Source of the DNA: Sordariomycetes sp. S80-01Y
Lineage: Eukaryota; Ascomycota; Sordariomycetes
NCBI GenBank assembly: GCA_037042185.1
Contig: JAXQJY010000026.1
Location: 1,426,001 to 1,490,000 of the forward strand
Length of the DNA: 64,000 nucleotides
Direction of reading: 5' to 3'
Part shown: positions 58,201 through 64,000 of the stretch, in pieces
Numbering within the stretch: position 1 is the stretch's first letter
How the letters are laid out: each line of letters opens with the position of its first letter
Notes under the pieces: model-generated
Databases searched by the model: none
What the model was told of the DNA's origin: nothing
The model's input: the letters and a program-made list of their open reading frames with translations, nothing else
Program-made: the position numbers and the translations under genes

Positions 58201-61200
58201 AGGTCAGAAAAGTTTAGCATTCCGAGGAGCTCAGTACGATAGCCACTTGCGGCAGCGCAACCCAGCCTCCGACAATGATGCCCAAGCACTGGTGAAAGCA
58301 CTCAACACGCTAGGGCTATCTGGACTGTCACACTCTTTGCTCCAGACACAGCAGCATATTGGCGCCACTCCTTCTTCACTGGATACCACATTCCGCACAG
58401 CGCAAAGGCTCGAGATGTGGAATCTTCCTGCGCCGGTAGACAGTGACCATCATGCTGTTGTGATCTATAGAGCATTCCAGAGCATGTATCAGGCTACAGA
58501 TCCGACCCTCGTCCGCACTACTATCTATGACGGGTTCCGCAAATCTATGCAAGCACTCACTAGTCAAGGCTTGAATGCAACGAACATTAGAAAGCGACTA
58601 GGGGCTTTGGCTGCCCTTACTGAACTCGACGATTTTATCCACGTCTCTGAGATTGCAGAGTTGGAGGGCATGCTGGAAACGTTCAAGGCCCGGCATGCGT
58701 GGATGAGAAGTGGACTGTAAGTGACCACTGCGTGATGCAGATACGACCGCTGACTTTCTCAGGTATGATGATGTCAGCCAGATACTCTCCTGCAGAGGCA
58801 CGACTTTGAGCATGCTCAGCCAACATGCCCATCTTGTGGCCAATGCCAAGATCACAGTAGCCGACCTACGAGCCACGCAAGTCAAGTCGATGCTTACATC
58901 GGCTGGAATGTACCGATACTACCACGCTACACAGGAGTCGATCAACGTGGCTACAAGCCTCACGGACCTAGTTCCAAAATGCGAAGCCCAGGGATTGAGT
59001 GTAGAAGCTGCTGTTACGATAGAAGCTGCGAACTCCTTATGGGATCATGGTGAGATGAGTACCTCCATCCGGATGCTGCAGGGAATCGACAAAGGCTCTG
59101 CACTCAATAAGCAGACCATCCCCATCAGTAGAGCAGACTTACTTTCGAAGATTGGTCATCAGGTCTCTGTTGCCCGCTTGGAAAAGCCACAAGACATCCA
59201 GAAGAAGTACTTGGAGCCTGCACTGAAAGAGCTGAAGGGTACCGCGGACGGAAAAGATGCGGGTCTGGTCTACCATCAGTTCGCCATCTTTTGCGACGGC
59301 CAGTTGCAGGACCCCGCCGGCCTCGAGGATTTACGGAGACTACAAAGTCTCAAGAAGGGAAAGAGTGACGAGGTCTCTGAGCTACAGTCACTCGTTAGCG
59401 CTACCAGTAACACTCAAATGAGGAATCGATACAACCATACATTGTCCAAGGAAAAGCAATGGCTGGCGCTCGATGAGCAAGAGCTGCGTCGTGTCGAGCA
59501 GACCCGCAGCGAGTTTGTACGCTTGAGTCTGGAGAACTACCTCCTGTCACTTATTGCGTCGGACGAGCACAATAACGACACTCTTCGCTTCATTTCGCTC
59601 TGGATGGAGCGGTCAGACGAAGAAGGCACAAACAGATCTGTGGAAAAGTATCTTCACAAAGTTCCGACCCGCAAATTCGCCAGGCTCATGAACCAGCTTA
59701 CCTCGCGCCTACAGAGCCAAGATACTAGTTTCCAGGGTCTACTTACGGGCTTGATCTACAACATTTGCATTGACCACCCATACCATGGCATGTACCAAAT
59801 TTGGTCTGGTTCCAAGGTCAAGGCGCAGGCGAAAGATGAGGTTGCCGTCCAACGCGTCAAGGCAGCTCAGGCGGTCGCGCAAAGATTAGCATCTAACAAG
59901 CATGTCGGCAACATATGGCTTGCGATCGACAAAACCAGCAAGTACTACCATTTGCTGGCAATGGACAAGAACCAGTCCAAATACAAGGCTGGCGCGAAGG
60001 TCAACATCAAAGACGTACCGGCCGCGCAGAATCTGGTAAACAATCTCATCAAGTACCGTATCCCGCCCCTAACGACGGATCTCCCGCTTTCGCCCATGAA
60101 GGACTACTCCGACATAGCTACAATCTCAAAACTCGAGCCGCAGATGAGCATTGCCTCTGGTGTAAGCGCTCCGAAGATCATCACGGCCGTCGGTACAAAT
60201 GGTGTCCGATATAAACAACTGGTGAAGGGCGGCAACGACGATCTCCGTCAAGACGCAATCATGGAGCAGGTCTTTGCCGCTGTTTCCGCCCTTCTGAAAT
60301 TACACCGAGCCACGCAGCAACGCGCCCTGGACATTCGGACATACAAGGTCTTGCCGTTGACTGCCTCATCGGGTCTCATCGAGTTCGTACCAAACACCAT
60401 ACCACTGCATGAGTTCTTGATGCCGGCTCATGAGCGCTACCATCCCAAAGATTACAAGGGTTCGCAATGTCGCAAAGAGATATTCAACGTCCAAAACCGC
60501 TCGAACGAGCAGCGGATCGCTCAATTCCGCAAGGTCACGGACAGGTTCCATCCCGTTATGCGCTACTTCTTCATGGAGTACTTCATGGACCCTGATGAGT
60601 GGTTCTCAAAGCGCCTGGCGTACACGCGGACGACAGCTGCAATTTCAATGCTGGGCCATGTTTTGGGTCTCGGTGACCGACACGGCCACAACATTCTACT
60701 CGACACCAAGTCCGGCGAGGTTGTACATATTGATCTTGGTGTTGCCTTTGAGGCAGGTCGCATTTTGCCCGTTCCCGAGCTGGTACCCTTCCGTTTAACG
60801 CGCGACATCGTAGACGGGATGGGCATCACAAAAACCGAAGGCGTCTTCCGACGCTGCTGCGAATTCACACTTGAGGCACTGCGAGAGGAGCAATACTCCA
60901 TCATGACAATCCTCGATGTGTTGCGTTACGATCCGCTGTACACGTGGACTATCTCGCCCTTGCGCCTCGCCAAACTGCAGAAAGGACGTGATAGCGACGA
61001 CACAGGGCTGGATGACAGAGAAGCTGAGGCTGAGGGGCCGGCGAAGGGGAAGAAGAGGGGCACTGGTGGAGAAGTGAATGAACCCAGCGAGGCAGACCGC
61101 GCGTTGGAGGTCGTGAGAAAGAAGCTATCAAAGACGCTGAGTGTCACAGCGACTGTGAACGATCTGATTAATCAGGCTGTGGATGAGGCTAATCTGGCAG

Positions 61201-61232
61201 TGCTGTACTCAGGCTGGGCTGCATATGCCTGA
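52258..61232 (+). CDS. tel1: ATM-family checkpoint kinase Tel1
   Basis: Five exons (52258-52291, 52346-52393, 52450-54219, 54270-58716, 58763-61232; introns 54, 56, 50 and 46 nt) give 2922 residues. Tel1 is the PI3K-like kinase that senses double-strand breaks through Mre11-Rad50-Xrs2/Nbs1 and controls telomere length. The two tiny first exons rebuild the N-terminal TAN motif (GSGSLKDREKAVDELAHLLN, residues about 14-33), strong support for the model. The middle is HEAT-repeat solenoid, then the FAT domain. The kinase domain carries KQLVKGGNDDLRQD (P-loop and KGG region), the catalytic GDRHGHNILL (Asp near 2738) and the metal-binding IDLG (Asp near 2757). The FATC tail ends in DEANLAVLYSGWAAYA. 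All catalytic residues I can check are present. Length is typical (2800-2950). Confidence 0.94.
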
Positions 61233-61783
61233 AAAGATGTAGAGTTTGTAAATAATGAATAAAAACACCACTTTCTCTTCTTGAAAATAGTTCAGGCTAA
61301 GCATCCATGAACTTGATGCCTCTTCCCCCTTAATAAGAAAACCACCAATGCTACGATAGTTGTACTCACCTGCCCTCTAAGAAGGGGCGAGTAGCGATGT
61401 GCCGGAGATAGTGCTCCGCCGCTTATCTCCGCTTGCGCGATCCCTTATCTTATCGACAACCTCCAACGACGAAGCTCAAGCATCCGGCAGCTCGACATCA
61501 TCGATTCCGCATCAAGTTGTCTCTTTTGTCTTTGAACCAGTACTTCCGATTAATTTCCCATTCTACTTCAGCTTGTGATTCTCCGAGGACTGAAGCGACT
61601 TTACATCCATAAATCCCACTCTCGATCCCCGATTGACGCGACCGTTGCGATCGACAGGCGCCGTCTTGAGCTCCCCGCATCATCCGACCGCCGCCCGCTA
61701 GTTCAGCAGCTCATCGCCCGGCAGTGACCTCTTAGACTCCATCTCGAACGCCTTCGCATCACAGGCACACCGCACACGTGTCC
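61233..61783. other. Spacer between TEL1 stop and CUL4 start
   Basis: These 551 bases hold the TEL1 3' end (AATAAA at 61258-61263) and the CUL4 promoter and leader. A 61-codon minus-strand frame (61498-61683) is not supported as a gene. Confidence 0.5.
61258..61263 (+). terminator. Possible poly(A) signal of TEL1
   Basis: A consensus AATAAA follows the TEL1 stop codon by about 26 bases, within an A/T-rich stretch. The position and context suit a fungal poly(A) positioning element. Confidence 0.5.
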
Positions 61784-64000
61784 ATGCCGTCGGCAGCAGA
61801 CTCAAGATCGTCCCCTCTCCGCCGACCTCGCCACGACTCTTCCAATACCCGCCTAGCCGAGTCCTCCTCCAAACGCCAAAAGTATACGACGGTTGACAAC
61901 GCCAAAATGGCATCCCCGACCGCCATACGCACCCAGAAGGGACTGGAGTCCTCGGGGACGCGCCCCTCAGCCTTTCAACCCTTCGCTGGTGCGAAGAAAC
62001 TCGTCATCAAGAACCTCAAAACCACACAATCACCGGCTCGCGAGGCCGAGATCAAGGAATTCTATAGACGCGCCCTCGAGGATATCTCGACGAGTCTAGA
62101 CGCCATCTTTGTAGGCGAGACACCTCCGGTCCCTTTCGAGAAGCTGTATCGCGCTGTGGAAGATCTCTGCCGCAAGGGCGATGCGGACGATGTTGCCAAA
62201 GTGTTGAAAAGGAAGATGAAGGAGCACGTAGGAAAGGTCGTGCTAAACAGGATCGAGAGGAACGGCAAGGCTAGCGATGTTGCGACTGCAGAGAGTCTGT
62301 TGGGAGAGTGGCAGAATTGGAATGCGCAAATGACGATTGTCAGATCAACCTTCAGTTACCTGGACCGAACCCAGCTGCTGAGGGAGAAGTACCCTTCGAT
62401 AAACGATATGACTATCTCCTTCTTTAGGGAGACGGCTTTTCCAGCTAAAGAATCGGCCTACCCTTACTCTGTGGGAAAGAAGGCGGTGCAAGCACTGTGT
62501 GAGTTGATATCCATGGATCGCCACGGGAATGGACTCGATCCAGTGTTGCTGAAAGGTTCAATCCGGATGCTGAATATTCTTGGAGTCTACACACAACGCT
62601 TCGAACCTGTTTTCCTCGAGCATTCACAGCCATTCCTCGAAGACTTCGGAAAATCCCACGAGTCGTCGAGTCTAAAGACTTATATCCTGGCCTGTGAGAA
62701 GCTTCTGACGCGAGAACACTTCCGGTTTTTGGAGTTCAACATCGATTCAATGACGGAGAAGCGGTTGATGAGCATGGCGCACAAGACCCTTATTGATGAC
62801 TACACCGACAAGCTCCTACATCGGGAGAGCCTTGACAAGCTACTCGGGAGCAAGGACGTTGAGACGATGATGAACCTGTACGAACTTCTGAAGCTTTCTG
62901 GCATCCAAAAGAAGCTGCAGGATCCCTGGGGCGGGTACATCCGAGATACTGCAGCTACCATTATTAGGGACAAAGAGAAGCCCGAGGAGCAAATGGTGAT
63001 CCGGCTGTTGGATCTGCGACGATCACTCGAGCTGATGATTCGGGATGCGTTTGCCAAGGATGACGACTTCTTGCGGGCCATGAGGAATGCCTTCAGTGCG
63101 ACGATGAATGACAATACAGTAGCAAACGTATGGAGTATCGGTACTTCGAAGGTTGGCGAGATGTTGGCGAAGCACATCGACATGCTTATGAGGGGTGGCC
63201 TGAAGACCTTACCAGCGCATTTGTTATCAGATGTGAAGGATCGCGCAGCTGCGGAGAGGGAGGGGCAGGCCAGCACTGCAGATGAGGATGCAGAGCTCGA
63301 CCGACAGCTCGACCAAGCGCTTGAGCTCTTCCGTTTCATTGAGGGCAAGGACACCTTCGAAGCCTTCTACAAGAAAGACCTGGCACGCCGACTTCTGATG
63401 GGCCGCAGCGCCAGTCAAGATGCTGAGCGCAGTATGCTCACCAAGCTCCGCAGCGAATGCGGCATCAACTTCACCCACAACCTCGAGACCATGTTCAAAG
63501 ACCAAGAGCTGGCGAAGGACGAGATGGAATCTTTCAAAGACTGGTTGAATGCTGACGATGACCGAAAGTCGTCTATCGATCTTCAAGTCATGATCCTATC
63601 ATCATCGGCTTGGCCATCGTACCCCGATGTACAAATCAACCTGCCAGACGAGGTCGCCACCCAAATGGAGCGCTATACGAGGTTCTACAACTCTAAGCAC
63701 CAAGGCCGGAGGCTCACTTGGAAGCACTGCCTTGGCCACTGCTCCCTCAAAGCCCGATTCGATAAGGCCACCAAAGAATTGATGGTCTCGGCGTTCCAAG
63801 CCGTTGTGCTTTTGCTCTTCAACTACTCCGTCGCAGATGAATTCCTCAGCTATGAACAAATTTCCAAATCTACTGGGCTGAAAGGCACCGACCTCGAAAG
63901 GACGCTCCAGTCGCTCGCATGCGGCAAAGCGCGCGTCCTCACAAAACACCCCAAAGGGCGCGATGTCAACGAAACCGACACATTCACATTTAACAGGAAA
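61784..64000 (+). CDS. cul4: Cullin-4 type ubiquitin ligase scaffold (3' end outside the window)
   Basis: The frame is open from the ATG at 61784 to the window end, 739 codons with no intron. Cullins bridge a RING protein and substrate adaptors; CUL4 uses DDB1. The N-terminal ~65 residues are Ser/Arg-rich with a basic SKRQK patch, perhaps a nuclear signal. Next comes AKKLVIKNLK (about residues 70-79), closely matching the KKLVIKNF segment at the DDB1-binding end of CUL4. The helical cullin repeats follow (YRAVEDLCRKG, then RRSLELMIRDAF), and the cullin-homology domain contains FEAFYKKDLARRLLMGRSAS, INLP and WKHCLGHCSLKARF. The C-terminal winged-helix and NEDD8-acceptor Lys lie beyond the window. 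An alternative ATG 43 codons downstream (MASPTAIR) is possible. It follows TEL1 in the same direction. Confidence 0.9.
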   Translation, partial: MPSAADSRSSPLRRPRHDSSNTRLAESSSKRQKYTTVDNAKMASPTAIRTQKGLESSGTRPSAFQPFAGAKKLVIKNLKTTQSPAREAEIKEFYRRALEDISTSLDAIFVGETPPVPFEKLYRAVEDLCRKGDADDVAKVLKRKMKEHVGKVVLNRIERNGKASDVATAESLLGEWQNWNAQMTIVRSTFSYLDRTQLLREKYPSINDMTISFFRETAFPAKESAYPYSVGKKAVQALCELISMDRHGNGLDPVLLKGSIRMLNILGVYTQRFEPVFLEHSQPFLEDFGKSHESSSLKTYILACEKLLTREHFRFLEFNIDSMTEKRLMSMAHKTLIDDYTDKLLHRESLDKLLGSKDVETMMNLYELLKLSGIQKKLQDPWGGYIRDTAATIIRDKEKPEEQMVIRLLDLRRSLELMIRDAFAKDDDFLRAMRNAFSATMNDNTVANVWSIGTSKVGEMLAKHIDMLMRGGLKTLPAHLLSDVKDRAAAEREGQASTADEDAELDRQLDQALELFRFIEGKDTFEAFYKKDLARRLLMGRSASQDAERSMLTKLRSECGINFTHNLETMFKDQELAKDEMESFKDWLNADDDRKSSIDLQVMILSSSAWPSYPDVQINLPDEVATQMERYTRFYNSKHQGRRLTWKHCLGHCSLKARFDKATKELMVSAFQAVVLLLFNYSVADEFLSYEQISKSTGLKGTDLERTLQSLACGKARVLTKHPKGRDVNETDTFTFNRK

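Overview
This window is nuclear DNA of a filamentous ascomycete (Pezizomycotina). The evidence is short GT-AG introns (about 40 to 95 nt, with CTGAC/CTAAC-like branch sites), CT-rich leaders, and orthologues typical of that group: palH, an HMT1-type ABC half-transporter, fungal HeLo-like N-terminal domains and a DUF3716 protein. A dothideomycete is my best guess, but this is an impression and not proven.

Left part (1-12.5 kb). An orphan DUF3716 gene lies at the edge. A possible tiny spliced gene follows at about 2.4-2.8 kb. Next comes a divergent housekeeping pair: cdc123 (eIF2 assembly) and cwc21 (spliceosome). After that stand two tandem paralogous genes of four exons each (6.1-8.3 and 8.9-11.1 kb). 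They have a HeLo/STAND-like N-terminal helical domain, no P-loop, and an unusual aromatic C-terminal tail. This pair is the most accessory-looking and least explained part of the window.

Centre (11-44 kb). A long interval of about 9 kb without a recognisable gene (11.1-20.3 kb) precedes a vacuolar HMT1-type ABC transporter (+). Then come, all on the minus strand, a ceramide synthase (LAG1/LAC1 type), the ambient-pH receptor palH, the decapping enhancer edc3, the PIF1 helicase (with an apparent mitochondrial presequence and a second in-frame Met) and a large disordered Gln/Pro-rich protein of unknown role. Spacers of 0.7-3 kb between them show nothing I can identify.

Right part (44.9-64 kb). 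This is a dense block of nuclear and genome-maintenance genes. A RING protein resembling a SUMO-targeted ubiquitin ligase (Slx8/RNF4 type, +) converges on the inner-ring nucleoporin NUP192 (-). NUP192 is divergent from the ATM-family kinase TEL1 (+), and TEL1 is followed by a CUL4-type cullin (+) that runs off the window end. With PIF1 nearby, five genes connected to DNA damage, telomeres or nuclear-pore biology lie within 28 kb. Whether that is more than chance is untested.

I found no tRNA, rRNA, CRISPR array, intact transposon or virus-like element. Exon borders were set by hand from splice consensus and reading-frame continuity, so positions can be a few bases out.
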